NCBI GenBank assembly: GCA_964352735.1
Contig: CAYGTC010000006.1
Span: 65,687-129,686 of the forward strand
Length of the DNA: 64,000 bases
Direction of reading: 5' to 3'
DNA from: NORP309 sp964352735
Lineage (GTDB): Bacteria > Pseudomonadota > Gammaproteobacteria > Xanthomonadales > Marinicellaceae
A model generated the notes under the pieces. It did no database searches, had not been told where the DNA came from, and saw only the letters and a program-made list of their open reading frames with translations. The position numbers and the translations under genes were made by a program. This document shows, piece after piece, positions 27,215 through 36,799 of this stretch. Numbering within the stretch: the first letter of the stretch is position 1; each line of letters starts with the position of its first letter.

Positions 27215-27843
27215 AGTGTTTTTTTGTTGTACTCACACAAATCAACAATGATGCATTCGCTGCATTCTGGTTTACGTGCTTTGCAAACATATCTGCCATG
27301 AAGTATCAACCAATGATGGGCATCCATTAAATAGGTTTCAGGAATCAATCGCAATAAACTTTTTTCTATTTGCAGTACATCTTTACCATGGGCAATTTTT
27401 GTGCGTTTAGAGACTCTAAATATATGGGTGTCTACTGCCATGGTTGGTTGGCCAAAAGCGGTATTTAAAACCACATTGGCTGTTTTTCTGCCCACTCCAG
27501 GTAGGGCCTCCAATGCTGCTCGCTCTTGTGGAACGTGGCTGTTGTGTTCTTCAATCAAAATTTTACATGTTTTGATCACATTTTGCGCTTTTGAATTAAA
27601 AAGTCCAATGGTTTTGATGTAATCTTTTAATGTTTCAAGTCCTAAAGCATAAATTTGTTCAGGTGTATTGGCAACTTTGTATAAGCGAGATGTGGCTTTA
27701 TTGACACCAACATCAGTGGCTTGTGCTGACAATATTACTGAAATCAATAATTCGAAAGCCGAAGAGTATTCTAGTTCTGTGGTGGGCTTTGGGTTGATTC
27801 TTTTAAATCGTTCAAATATTTCGGTGCGTTTACTTTTATTCAT
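27211..27843 (-). CDS. nth: Endonuclease III
   Basis: Nth is a DNA glycosylase/AP lyase removing oxidised pyrimidines. The helix-hairpin-helix LPGVGRKTA contains the catalytic lysine, the aspartate lies in VDTHIFRVSKR, and the C-terminal [4Fe-4S] motif C-x6-C-x2-C-x5-C is complete. Length 210 is normal. In many gammaproteobacteria nth closes the rnf operon. Here it is on the same strand downstream of rnf, but an M1 aminopeptidase gene on the other strand and a repeat element separate them. Confidence 0.97.
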   Translation of the reverse strand: MNKSKRTEIFERFKRINPKPTTELEYSSAFELLISVILSAQATDVGVNKATSRLYKVANTPEQIYALGLETLKDYIKTIGLFNSKAQNVIKTCKILIEEHNSHVPQERAALEALPGVGRKTANVVLNTAFGQPTMAVDTHIFRVSKRTKIAHGKDVLQIEKSLLRLIPETYLMDAHHWLILHGRYVCKARKPECSECIIVDLCEYNKKTL

Positions 27844-28456
27844 ACGTTTTATGGTTCTTCAATCGAATTTCTGATGTGTTATGGAATATTGATCTTATTG
27901 TTTAATGATTTGATGATCTTGTCCAATTTTTTTGCTTTTATGTGGTCAAATTTTTTATCTTTAATGATTTCAGTATTTTGTCATGAAATGAGCCTATTAA
28001 CCCGAATATTACATCAAAACGGTAAATAAGTTGATTTTATCTATGAAAAACATAGAGTTAAACGATATTTATAAAAGTACACTTTGTACCTGAATGGTTT
28101 TATGAAAAAAATGGCTGCATATATTGCTTAAATTCACACATGAATTTAATGATCATGTTAATCACTTCAAAGCCATGAAGCTTCATATACTATTAATATG
28201 GGCATTGAAGCGATGTTTATCCAATCTACTTTGCCATTTTTACCTAAAAATCCATTCTATGATGAAATGTTCGGGTTAGCAATATAAGCTTTTATTCGAG
28301 CTAGGTGATTTCAATTGGTAATGATCATGCTGTTGGCACGTTTTTATTGTTTTTTATCGATTTGTGTTACTTTTGGCATACAAGGAATGGTTGTTGATCA
28401 TATAGAATATACCTTCAAAAAATGATTCATAAAACCTTAAAGAGAATTCAAATACC
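27844..28456. other. Intergenic region between nth and the M1 peptidase gene
   Basis: This 613-bp divergent gap holds the long form of the dispersed TIR element (28001-28275). The remaining parts, 27844-28000 and 28276-28456, are AT-rich and should carry the promoters of nth and of the aminopeptidase. TATTCGAGCTA at about 28293 looks like a second element terminus (it is the reverse complement of the TAGCTCGAATA found at the 9611 and 59392 copies), so a nested or older copy may be present. No gene or tRNA was found. Confidence 0.6.
28001..28275 (-). repeat. Dispersed TIR element, long form (copy C)
   Basis: The 275-bp unit starts CCCGAATATTACATCA and ends TGATGAAATGTTCGGG, so the terminal inverted repeats are imperfect but clear. 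In reverse orientation it shares with the copies at 21361, 54553 and 59395 the blocks GTACA-N3-TGTAC and a 5-bp-stem hairpin. Here that hairpin reads CTATG-AAAAA-CATAG, against CCATG-TTTTT-CATGG elsewhere. The inner region with ATGAAGCTTCAT is shared only with the copy at 59395. No ORF is inside. Confidence 0.9.
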
Positions 28457-31210
28457 ATGAAGAAACTATTTCTGATAATTGTCCTTATTAATTTGGGGGC
28501 ATGCAAAGAGCATGAGCAACAAAGTTCGATTGATACTCCAGACATTCTGGAGAAATCTGTTACTCAGCAGCCACATGAGAATGCATTAAATAAACAGACT
28601 GTACCTAAAGGGCAGCTGTCTAATGATTTGGTTCCTGAACATGTGTTTTTGGATTTGACCATTGTACCTGACGAGCCATATTTTACAGGCAATACCCGCA
28701 TTAAAGCAGTGGTCAATACACCAAGAACCGGTTTTTATATTCATGGAAATTTATTAGAAGTCGATAAAGTACAACTCACCACTGCTCAGGGAATATCTAT
28801 CGATGGTGCTTATGAGCAGGTTGATGAAAGCGGTATTGCTTACTTATCATTTGGACAAATAATTGATAAAGGCTCGGTAACACTTAATATCAGTTATAAA
28901 GCGCCATTCAATGAAGCCTTAGAAGGCTTATATCGTGTGAAGGACAATGGTATCAATTACGCCTTTACACAATTTGAATCGATTTCAGCCAGGTTGGCTT
29001 TTCCTGGATTTGATGAACCAGTTTTTAAAATTCCATTTGATGTCAGTTTAACCGTAAAAAGTGATCATATAGCCATAGCCAACGCACCGATCAAAAATGA
29101 AACAGATTTGGGCAATGGTATGAAAAGAATTGATTATATGACCACTAAACCTTTACCCAGTTATTTAGTGGCTTTTGCGGTGGGTGAATTTGATGTGGTT
29201 AAGTGGGCAGATTTGCCTGTGACCGATGTTAGAAATCGAACCATACCTTTATCTGGCCTTGCTACCAAAGGCAAAGGTGGTAAATTGGCTTATGCACTTG
29301 AGAATACTCAAGCAATATTAGAGAGTTTGGAAAACTATTTTCAGATTCCTTATCCTTATGCAAAGTTAGACATCATCGCTGTGCCAGATTTCAGTGCTGG
29401 TGCTATGGAAAATGCCGGTGCCATTACCTATCGTGAGCAGTTGTTATTACTAGACGAGTCGGCTTCACAAGATCAAAAGCGTCGATATATGGGAGTTCAT
29501 GCACATGAGTTGGCCCATCAATGGTTTGGTAACTTGGTAACTCCCTATTGGTGGAATGATATCTGGTTAAATGAAGCTTTTGCAACGTGGATGTCTTATA
29601 CCGCATTGCAGTCCGTTTATCCTGAGCAAAATTTTGATCAAACCATATTACAACGTTCTTTGAGCGCTATGAAGTCAGATGCTTTGGTCAGCGCCAGAAA
29701 AATCAGAAATGAAATCAACAGCAATCATGACATCAGCTCCGCTTTTGATGGCATCACTTACTCGAAAGGAGGCGGAGTGTTAGAAATGATGAAAACATTT
29801 TTAACACCAGAACAATTCAGGACCGGTATTCAAAATTATATGCATAAATTTGCTTTCAAAAATGCCACAGCTGATGATTTTATCGCCGCGATCAGCGATG
29901 CTTCGCAAAATATTCCTTCAGAAGTGATTGTTCAATCTTTTAAAAGCTTTTTAGAACAATCTGGGACGCCGTTTGTCCGTTTAGATAGTCAATGTGAGGA
30001 CGGTGTTAACAAAGTTTCTTTAACACAACAACGTTATTTACCACTGGGCTCACAAGGTAAGGTTGAACGCAATTGGAGCATACCAGCGTGTTTTACTTAT
30101 GAAATCAATGGTGAAAAACATCAGGATTGTCAAATGATTAATCAACAGAGTCAGCAATTCAACCTGGCAGGCAATGGTTGCGCTCAATACATCATGCCAA
30201 ATGCCAGTGGTGCAGGTTATTATCGCTATGCATTAAAATCTGAACAATGGCAAAATATTTATCAAAATGTAGATAAGTTGACAGCCAATGAAGTCATCTC
30301 ATTAAATGACAGTTTTATCGCATCAGTTGAATCTGGTGAGGTTGATTTAGAAACATTTATGCAAGTGGCGCCAGCCATAACGCGTTCATCGCTGGATAAC
30401 ATTGCCAGCGCACCTATGGATTTGATTGAGTTTTTAAAAGACAGGGTCGCTTCATCAGATCAACAATCACAAAAAATATCTGTTTTGGCCAATCAACTGT
30501 ATCAAGAAAAGTACCAAAAACTGGGTTTTTCACCAAGAGATAATGACACTGTCGAAGATAAAAAATTACGCAATTCTGTGATCAGCTTTATGGCCAACAT
30601 CGGTAAGGAGCAATCTATCAGAAAAAAACTGGCACAAATGGCACAGGTTTATACTGGTTATGAAGCAGATGGGCAGATTCATGAAGATAAAATCGATGCA
30701 AATTTAATTGGCTTGGCATTGAGAGTAGCTGTGGAAGATTTGCCTTTTGCATTTACTGAACATCTGGTGAGTTTATTTGATCAAGCCACAGATGGAACAG
30801 TTAGAGGACGTATGTTGAGGGCACTGTCTAGAAGCAAAAAAGAAACTTTCAGCAAAGACATCAGAGAGTGGATGTTGTCAGACCGTTTAAGGGCCAATGA
30901 AATTTTCACCGTTTTTTACACACATGCCTTCGATAAAGAGCAAAGATTTGGCATGTGGCAGTGGTTACAAGGCAATTTTGAAGCGTTCAAAAATCGTGTA
31001 CCTACCTGGGTTCAAGGACGTTTATCGTATGTGGGTGGCGGTTTTTGTGAAGAGGACAATAAAAAAGAATTGTTGGCTTACTTTGCTCCAATTGCAGAGT
31101 CTTTGTCTGGTGGACCAAGGGCCTTGGCTCAGACCGCTGAATCGATTGACTTATGTGTGGCCAAACGTGCGCACTTTAAACCACTGTTAGACACATACTT
31201 GAGCAAGTAA
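28457..31210 (+). CDS. M1-family metallo-aminopeptidase, lipoprotein
   Basis: The signal peptide ends in a lipobox, L-G-A-C with Cys16, so the enzyme is probably anchored in an envelope membrane. The M1 fold is clear: exopeptidase motif GAMENAG near residue 315, zinc site HELAHQWFGN near 350 with the third ligand in WLNEAFATW about 18 residues later, then a long helical C-terminal domain. The 917-residue length fits a PepN/ERAP-like enzyme. It removes N-terminal residues from peptides outside the cytoplasm. It is monocistronic between the dispersed element upstream and the convergent rnf operon. Confidence 0.93.
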   Translation: MKKLFLIIVLINLGACKEHEQQSSIDTPDILEKSVTQQPHENALNKQTVPKGQLSNDLVPEHVFLDLTIVPDEPYFTGNTRIKAVVNTPRTGFYIHGNLLEVDKVQLTTAQGISIDGAYEQVDESGIAYLSFGQIIDKGSVTLNISYKAPFNEALEGLYRVKDNGINYAFTQFESISARLAFPGFDEPVFKIPFDVSLTVKSDHIAIANAPIKNETDLGNGMKRIDYMTTKPLPSYLVAFAVGEFDVVKWADLPVTDVRNRTIPLSGLATKGKGGKLAYALENTQAILESLENYFQIPYPYAKLDIIAVPDFSAGAMENAGAITYREQLLLLDESASQDQKRRYMGVHAHELAHQWFGNLVTPYWWNDIWLNEAFATWMSYTALQSVYPEQNFDQTILQRSLSAMKSDALVSARKIRNEINSNHDISSAFDGITYSKGGGVLEMMKTFLTPEQFRTGIQNYMHKFAFKNATADDFIAAISDASQNIPSEVIVQSFKSFLEQSGTPFVRLDSQCEDGVNKVSLTQQRYLPLGSQGKVERNWSIPACFTYEINGEKHQDCQMINQQSQQFNLAGNGCAQYIMPNASGAGYYRYALKSEQWQNIYQNVDKLTANEVISLNDSFIASVESGEVDLETFMQVAPAITRSSLDNIASAPMDLIEFLKDRVASSDQQSQKISVLANQLYQEKYQKLGFSPRDNDTVEDKKLRNSVISFMANIGKEQSIRKKLAQMAQVYTGYEADGQIHEDKIDANLIGLALRVAVEDLPFAFTEHLVSLFDQATDGTVRGRMLRALSRSKKETFSKDIREWMLSDRLRANEIFTVFYTHAFDKEQRFGMWQWLQGNFEAFKNRVPTWVQGRLSYVGGGFCEEDNKKELLAYFAPIAESLSGGPRALAQTAESIDLCVAKRAHFKPLLDTYLSK

Positions 31211-31250
31211 AGTATCGAGACATCATAGTGGAATCATCAAGAATAAGTGG

Positions 31251-31871
31251 TCATGATTGTGACAACTTGTTCTTGATAGCTACCAGCACAGCCAAGACAA
31301 AAAAAGCACCTGGTGGTAAAATAGCGATCAAAAACCCTTGGTAATCAGTAAACAGTTGCCAGCTGAGTTTCTCTCCAAATGATCCAAACAATAAATGGGC
31401 TTGATGGAAAAGACTTCCATTGCCAATAATTTCTCTTATTGCTCCGATGAGTATCAGTACAATGGCAAAACCCAATCCAGTAAAAAAACCATCTTTAACA
31501 GCAAGCCAAGTTGGATTCTTACTGGCGAAACTTTCCGCTCTGGCTATGATCATACAGTTGGTCACGATTAAAGGAATAAAGATGCCTAATACCAGATATA
31601 ATTCATGAAAATAAGCGTTCATGATCATTTCTAATGCGGTGACTACGCTGGCAATAATCAAAACAAACAATGATATTCGAATTTCCTTATTGATGATGGG
31701 TCTAATGAGTGAAACAATCAAATTGGTTAAGCTCAAGGTGAATATGGTGGCGATTGCTAAACCCAGTGCATTAACAAGCGTATTTGAAACAGCCAATAAA
31801 GGGCACAATCCAAGTAATTGGACCAATGCTGCATTGTTGTCTAAGAGCCGAGTTCGAATAAATGATTTCAT
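31251..31871 (-). CDS. rsxE: Ion-translocating oxidoreductase subunit E
   Basis: RsxE/RnfE is one of the membrane subunits of the Rnf complex, which couples ferredoxin-NAD electron flow to Na+ or H+ movement or reduces SoxR. The 206-residue protein has six hydrophobic helices with the family motifs LLGLCPLLAVSNT and IFIPLIVTNCMIIARAE, mirrored in RsxA. It is the last gene of the rsx cluster and overlaps rsxG by 4 bp. Confidence 0.95.
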   Translation of the reverse strand: MKSFIRTRLLDNNAALVQLLGLCPLLAVSNTLVNALGLAIATIFTLSLTNLIVSLIRPIINKEIRISLFVLIIASVVTALEMIMNAYFHELYLVLGIFIPLIVTNCMIIARAESFASKNPTWLAVKDGFFTGLGFAIVLILIGAIREIIGNGSLFHQAHLLFGSFGEKLSWQLFTDYQGFLIAILPPGAFFVLAVLVAIKNKLSQS

Positions 31872-32509
31872 TGGTTCAACTCCTGTTTTGGTGTGTCTTT
31901 ATGGATAAAACCTGCATCATCAAAATTTAGATTGTGGTATTGAAGGACATTTCTCAAGGCATCTGTGACGGCTCTGGGTGAAATGGTAGCACCAGTGATT
32001 TGATCAAAATCACCACCATCTTTTTTTACTCGCCAATTGTCCTGTGTCACTGTTTGAAAGGATTGATTGGGGAATTGTTGTATCCAGTTACTCTTGTGTG
32101 GTTCAATCAGGTCGCCCAATCCGGGTGTCTCTTGATGTGAGAGAATCTTCACTGCAGTTATTTGTCCTGATGCCGTAACACCAACCATGATGTCAATGTC
32201 TCCAGAATAACCATTTCTGGCAGTGGCAGGAATGGCAACAGCACTGAGTTTATCGTTCATCATGCCGATATAAACAGTTTGTGCGGTTCTGTGACCTAAT
32301 GACTCTTGATCAAATATGGTGATGGTGTTTTTTGTTAAATCATTGTCATGTAAAGATTGAGGGATCAACTGTTCGAGGCTGGCCAATAATAGCTGTTTTT
32401 TCTGTTCGGCAATTTTTTCATGGGTTAATGATTCACTGACCATTAACAGACCAGCACAAAGAAAAGTCATGATGGATAAAATCAGTGGTATTTTTACAAA
32501 CTTACTCAT
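31868..32509 (-). CDS. rsxG: Ion-translocating oxidoreductase subunit G
   Basis: RsxG carries covalently bound FMN on a threonine and exposes it to the periplasm. The attachment motif is visible as DQITGATISPRAV near residue 175 (S/T-G-A-T). One N-terminal membrane helix precedes a soluble FMN domain, with ETPGLGD and GYSGDIDIMVG as family motifs. The 213-residue length is normal. It overlaps rsxD and rsxE by 4 bp each. Confidence 0.95.
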   Translation of the reverse strand: MSKFVKIPLILSIMTFLCAGLLMVSESLTHEKIAEQKKQLLLASLEQLIPQSLHDNDLTKNTITIFDQESLGHRTAQTVYIGMMNDKLSAVAIPATARNGYSGDIDIMVGVTASGQITAVKILSHQETPGLGDLIEPHKSNWIQQFPNQSFQTVTQDNWRVKKDGGDFDQITGATISPRAVTDALRNVLQYHNLNFDDAGFIHKDTPKQELNQ

Positions 32510-33552
32510 GATTTTTGTCCAAATGCTTTCGGTATGGTGAGCCTGTCAATCAATGGAGCTGCCATATTCATGATCAAAATACCAAAAGCGACACCATCAG
32601 GAAAATTGCCAAATTCACGTACCAATACAGTCATTATTGCTACGCCTGCACCAAAAATCAATTGTCCTTTATGACTTGAACAGCCAGAAGTTGGGTCGGT
32701 GGCAATAAAAAAAGCACCAAGCATCAAACCGCCTGAAAAAACATGTTGCAAAGGTCCAATAAAATGATCTGCATCATACATGTTGAAAGGAAATGAAAAG
32801 GCCAGCGTAGTTAGGATAACAGCAGCTGGGACACGCCACGTGATGACTCTTTTGTATATTAAAAAGATGCCTCCAATAAAATAATAGTTGGCAATCCATT
32901 CCCATCCGAGTCCGCCAAAATCTCCAAACAATGGCTGTGATGCTATTTCACTTTGCGAATATCCTTGGCTTATTCCCGTTTTAATGCTGTCTAAGGGCGT
33001 GGCTTGTGTCAATGTGTCAAAAGCAATTTCTGCTGGAAATTGTTGAAAAAATATGGTATTAAAATTTTCAATAAAAGACAAGGCATAAGGGCTGATGGCA
33101 TGCGGAGCTAACCAGATTGACATGGATTGTGGAAACGAAATCAATACCACAGCAAACCCCACCATAGCGGGATTGAAAATGTTTTGCCCCAGGCCGCCAA
33201 ACAAATGTTTGGCCACAACAATGGCGAAAAACATGCCAATAAAACTGACCCACCACGGGGCAACTGGTGAAATGCACAAGGCAAACAAAATGCCGGTTAC
33301 GAATGCTGAATAATCTTTTATAAATAATACAATGGGCTTCTTGAGCAATTTTAAACTCAAGGCTTCAAAAATAATGGCAAAAATAATACTGAGGGTTAAC
33401 TGAATAATTATTCCAGTACCAAAAAAGAACACATGGGCAATCATCGCTGGTATCAGTGCAACCCATACCAACAACATGACTCTAGCAACGGATGTGTTGT
33501 GAGGTATGTGTGGGGCACTTTGTGTATTATATGTATTACTTTTAATCATCAT
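32506..33552 (-). CDS. rsxD: Ion-translocating oxidoreductase subunit D
   Basis: RsxD, related to NqrB, is a polytopic membrane subunit with covalent FMN. The attachment region reads TQATPLDSIKTG near residue 170. About nine hydrophobic helices and the motifs GGLGQNIFNPAMVG and DPTSGCSSHKGQ are present. Length is 348. Two adjacent ATGs (33552 and 33549) are possible starts. The gene overlaps the end of rsxC by 11 bp. Confidence 0.95.
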   Translation of the reverse strand: MMIKSNTYNTQSAPHIPHNTSVARVMLLVWVALIPAMIAHVFFFGTGIIIQLTLSIIFAIIFEALSLKLLKKPIVLFIKDYSAFVTGILFALCISPVAPWWVSFIGMFFAIVVAKHLFGGLGQNIFNPAMVGFAVVLISFPQSMSIWLAPHAISPYALSFIENFNTIFFQQFPAEIAFDTLTQATPLDSIKTGISQGYSQSEIASQPLFGDFGGLGWEWIANYYFIGGIFLIYKRVITWRVPAAVILTTLAFSFPFNMYDADHFIGPLQHVFSGGLMLGAFFIATDPTSGCSSHKGQLIFGAGVAIMTVLVREFGNFPDGVAFGILIMNMAAPLIDRLTIPKAFGQKS

Positions 33553-35125
33553 CAGGTTTATTGCTGCTTTTTTTATTGGCTTTTGCAGCTTGAGCTCTTG
33601 CCATTATGGCTTGTAAATCCTTTTTCATTTTATCGGGGTCGGCAGTTCTTTTGAGGGTGTTTTTTCTTTTTTCTACCCTTTGCTGTTTGAGTTTCAGTAA
33701 GCGTTGTTCGCGTTGTTCATGCCGGATTTGAGCGGCATCGGCTTTTTGGCGTTTGAAATCCAAGTATTTTAACTCTGATTTGGCATAGCGGTAATAATCA
33801 ACCAATTTAATTTGACTGGGGCAAACCCAGGCACAGGCGCCACATTCTATGCAATCAAATACATGATGTTCTCTGGCTTTTTCTAGGTTACCGCCTTTGA
33901 TGTACCAATGCAGCTGCTGTGGCAGTAATTCTGCGGGACACACATTGACACATTCTCCGCATCGAATACAAGGCAATGTCGGGCCGTGTTGTTTGGTATT
34001 TTGTTGAGTTAATGCAAGTATGCAATTACTGGTTTTGTCTATGCCTATGTCAATATCTGGCATGGTATATCCCATCATAGGGCCACCAATAATAATGCGA
34101 TGAATATTTTCAAAATCACAACCAACAAAATTCAACAACTCTTCAATTGAAGTGCCAATTGGCACGATGAGATTTTGTGGTGTGTCAATGGCATCACCTG
34201 CCACGGTGACAATTCTTTCTACCAATGGTTTGCCTTCAGCAATATAGTCATTTAAAGCTTTAATGGTGGCAACATTTTGTACGATGATACCCAGGTCAAG
34301 TGGCAGCCCACCTGAAGGCACTTCTTGACCCGTCAAAACTTTAATCAGTTGCTTCTCACCACCTGCCGGATAAATGGTTGGTACTTTAATGACCTTGATA
34401 TTCGTAATTTGCTGGTTTTTAATGATGTGTTGTAAACGAGATTTGATACCTCCAACTTGGTCTTCTATGGCAAATAAAACTTGATCAGCACCCGAGGCTT
34501 TCATCATGAGCAAGGTGCCATTGATTAAGTCATCAGCATATTCAATCATCAATTGTTCATCACAAGTGATATAAGGTTCACACTCAGCGCCATTGATGAT
34601 GAGGGTGTGGATTGATGAGGGGGGGTGTTGATGCTGTTGATGATATTTCAAGTGTGTCGGAAAACCAGCGCCTCCCAATCCAATCAAACCACCTTCATAG
34701 ATGGCATTGACAATATCAGATGGGCTTGAATGTTCGATGAATTGGGTGATATCTGAGCTGTGTTTTTCTACCCATTGATCATTTGCATCTGTACTGATTT
34801 CAATGATCATTGATACATCAGCATTTGGACTGGCAGTTTTGTGCTTTTTAATGGCAGTAACTGTACCAGATCCTGATGCATGGATAAAACTCCCACCATT
34901 ATCATGTGGTTTTGCAATCAATTGACCTTTGAGTACGTGATCTCCAATGGTAACGATCGGTTCTGCAACCATGCCATTGTTTAATCTTAAAGAAATGGTT
35001 AACTTTTTGGGAATGGGAAGACGGTGTAACCCGTTTTCTAAAGAAATATTTTTATGGTGTTTTAATTTTAGCCCGCCTTTAAATGAATAGAGGCGAAGCG
35101 AGTCTTGACTGGTGTCATTTACCAT
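33542..35125 (-). CDS. rsxC: Ion-translocating oxidoreductase subunit C
   Basis: RsxC is the peripheral NADH/FMN-binding subunit. GGAGFPTHLK and the following NGAECEPYITCD are the flavin/nucleotide motifs, and two ferredoxin-type [4Fe-4S] motifs (CIRCGECVNVCP and CIECGACAWVCP) lie near residues 370 and 410. The C-terminal tail is Lys/Gln/Arg-rich and short compared with the long repeat tail of E. coli RsxC. An upstream in-frame start at 35215 would overlap rsxB by 97 bp. The ATG at 35125 has GAGG eight bases upstream and overlaps the rsxB stop as ATGGTAA, so I chose it (527 residues). Confidence 0.94.
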   Translation of the reverse strand: MVNDTSQDSLRLYSFKGGLKLKHHKNISLENGLHRLPIPKKLTISLRLNNGMVAEPIVTIGDHVLKGQLIAKPHDNGGSFIHASGSGTVTAIKKHKTASPNADVSMIIEISTDANDQWVEKHSSDITQFIEHSSPSDIVNAIYEGGLIGLGGAGFPTHLKYHQQHQHPPSSIHTLIINGAECEPYITCDEQLMIEYADDLINGTLLMMKASGADQVLFAIEDQVGGIKSRLQHIIKNQQITNIKVIKVPTIYPAGGEKQLIKVLTGQEVPSGGLPLDLGIIVQNVATIKALNDYIAEGKPLVERIVTVAGDAIDTPQNLIVPIGTSIEELLNFVGCDFENIHRIIIGGPMMGYTMPDIDIGIDKTSNCILALTQQNTKQHGPTLPCIRCGECVNVCPAELLPQQLHWYIKGGNLEKAREHHVFDCIECGACAWVCPSQIKLVDYYRYAKSELKYLDFKRQKADAAQIRHEQREQRLLKLKQQRVEKRKNTLKRTADPDKMKKDLQAIMARAQAAKANKKSSNKPDDD

Positions 35126-35691
35126 TGTTGTGCCTCTGCAATGGTCGCGAACAAATTGGGTTTCTCTCGACGTTGAATAGAGCCGGGTAATGGTGCTGGA
35201 ATACTGATGATACAATCAACTGGACATGCAGGTATGCATAAATCACAACCAGTACAGTCATCTAGAATGATGGTATGCATTTGTTTGGCGGCTCCAATTA
35301 TGGCATCAACCGGACATACCTGGATACATTTAGTGCAGCCAATGCAATCTTTTTCAACAATCTCAACGACCATGTCTATGGGATTTTCCTGACCGTTCTC
35401 TGGGTTTAATGGCAAGATTTCAACATCTAATAATTCAGCCAACTTTTTGATGCCTTCTTCACCACCTGGAGGACATTGATTAATGTCAGCTTGATTATCA
35501 GCAATTGCTTGAGCATAGGGTTTGCAGCCCGGATAATCACATTGGCCACATTGTGTTTGAGGTAAAATGGCATTGATTTGCTCGACGATGGGATTGCCTT
35601 CTACAGTAAAACGTTTTGAAATCCACATCACTATCAGGCCAAAAACCAAAGCAAGCAAAGCAATAATCAATAAACTGATGAAACCATTCAT
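35119..35691 (-). CDS. rsxB: Ion-translocating oxidoreductase subunit B
   Basis: RsxB is the ferredoxin-like electron-entry subunit. It has one N-terminal membrane helix, then the CGQCDYPGCKPYAQAI motif of a 4Fe-4S domain, and two further clusters (CIGCTKCIQVCP and CTGCDLCIPACP). The 190-residue length matches the family. It overlaps rsxA by 4 bp (ATGA) and rsxC by 7 bp. Confidence 0.96.
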   Translation of the reverse strand: MNGFISLLIIALLALVFGLIVMWISKRFTVEGNPIVEQINAILPQTQCGQCDYPGCKPYAQAIADNQADINQCPPGGEEGIKKLAELLDVEILPLNPENGQENPIDMVVEIVEKDCIGCTKCIQVCPVDAIIGAAKQMHTIILDDCTGCDLCIPACPVDCIISIPAPLPGSIQRREKPNLFATIAEAQQW

Positions 35692-36266
35692 CTGACCATG
35701 CCTCCAAAACCCATAAAAGCAATAGACATGATGCCTGCTGTAATCAGTGCGATTGGAACACCTTTGAAGGATTCAGGTACATCAGCCATTTCGAGTCGTT
35801 CTCGGATGGCAGAGAATAATACCAAAACTATGGTAAAACCCACAGAGGCCCCAAAACCAAATACGGCTGATTCAATAAGGTTATTCTGTTGTTGTATGTT
35901 CAATAAAGCAACACCCAATACCGCACAGTTGGTCGTGATCAACGGTAAAAAAATACCCAACACTTGATACAATAATGGTGAAGTTTTGTGTAAAATGAGT
36001 TCTGTAATTTGAACTGTTACTGCTATCACCAGAATAAAGCTCAAGGTTTTGAGGTAGGTCAATTCTAAAGGGATCAATAAATAATTATGAATGAAATAGC
36101 TGATGATGGCAGAGAGTGTCAATACGAAAGTGGTGGCCAATCCCATACCCACAGCAGATTCATATTTATTGGAGACGCCCATGAATGGACATAATCCAAG
36201 AAATTTTACCAATACAAAATTATTGATGAAAACAGCACTGATAAAAATAAAAAATAATTCGCTCAT
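35688..36266 (-). CDS. rsxA: Ion-translocating oxidoreductase subunit A
   Basis: RsxA is a six-helix membrane subunit, paralogous to RsxE, that holds an intramembrane iron-sulfur centre with it. The paired motifs FLGLCPFMGVSNK and IFLPLITTNCAVLGVALLN carry the conserved cysteines. Length 192 is normal. It is the first gene of the rsxABCDGE cluster; its promoter should lie in the 108-bp gap before the divergent haemoglobin gene. Confidence 0.96.
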   Translation of the reverse strand: MSELFFIFISAVFINNFVLVKFLGLCPFMGVSNKYESAVGMGLATTFVLTLSAIISYFIHNYLLIPLELTYLKTLSFILVIAVTVQITELILHKTSPLLYQVLGIFLPLITTNCAVLGVALLNIQQQNNLIESAVFGFGASVGFTIVLVLFSAIRERLEMADVPESFKGVPIALITAGIMSIAFMGFGGMVR

Positions 36267-36374
36267 AAAAATTCACAGTGATGGTTATAATTCACTGAAT
36301 GGCACATTAACATCACATTTTAACGTTAATCTGATCAATTAAGAATAATATTCATCAAAGTTAGAGAATAAAAC

Positions 36375-36779
36375 ATGCAAAAATATGGCATTAAAGACGC
36401 TTCTTATCTAGCAGCAGGAAAAGAATCGGGTATACGTCAATTGGTAGATGAGTTTTATCATCAAATGCAAAAGCAGCAAAGGGGACAGCATATTTTTCAC
36501 ATGCACAAAGGGCAAATTGATGTGATTAAAGATAAGCTTTCCATTTTTTTGGTGGGGTGGTTGGGAGGCCCTAGAAACTATGCCAAAAAATATGGTCGAA
36601 TCGCGATTCCAATGGTTCATAAACATTTGCCAATCACTGAACAAGAAAAAAATGATTGGTTGTTTTGCATGCAAGAAGCCCTTAAATATCAAGATTACAG
36701 CGATGATTTTAAAACTTATTTGCTCGAACAGTTGGCAGTACCAGCAAGCAGAATTGTTCAAGCTGCTCAACAAAAATAA
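36375..36779 (+). CDS. Truncated haemoglobin, group II-like
   Basis: The 134-residue protein has the 2/2 globin pattern: an early Y-x-A-A-G region, FYHQMQ, H-M-H-K in helix E/F, the group II segment LSIFLVGWLGGPRNYAKKYG, and MVHKHLPIT ahead of the C-terminal helices with W in NDWLFCMQEAL. Such globins bind oxygen or nitric oxide in the cytoplasm and are tied to redox or NO stress. Neighbours GST and TrhO, and the divergent rnf operon, fit a redox setting. AGAGA precedes the ATG. Confidence 0.82.
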   Translation: MQKYGIKDASYLAAGKESGIRQLVDEFYHQMQKQQRGQHIFHMHKGQIDVIKDKLSIFLVGWLGGPRNYAKKYGRIAIPMVHKHLPITEQEKNDWLFCMQEALKYQDYSDDFKTYLLEQLAVPASRIVQAAQQK

Positions 36780-36799
36780 CAATACGGTTTATATATATT

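Noticed and set aside
35126..35215. Longer RsxC start
   Set aside because: It would overlap rsxB by almost 100 bp and adds residues unlike RsxC; the internal ATG has a good Shine-Dalgarno.
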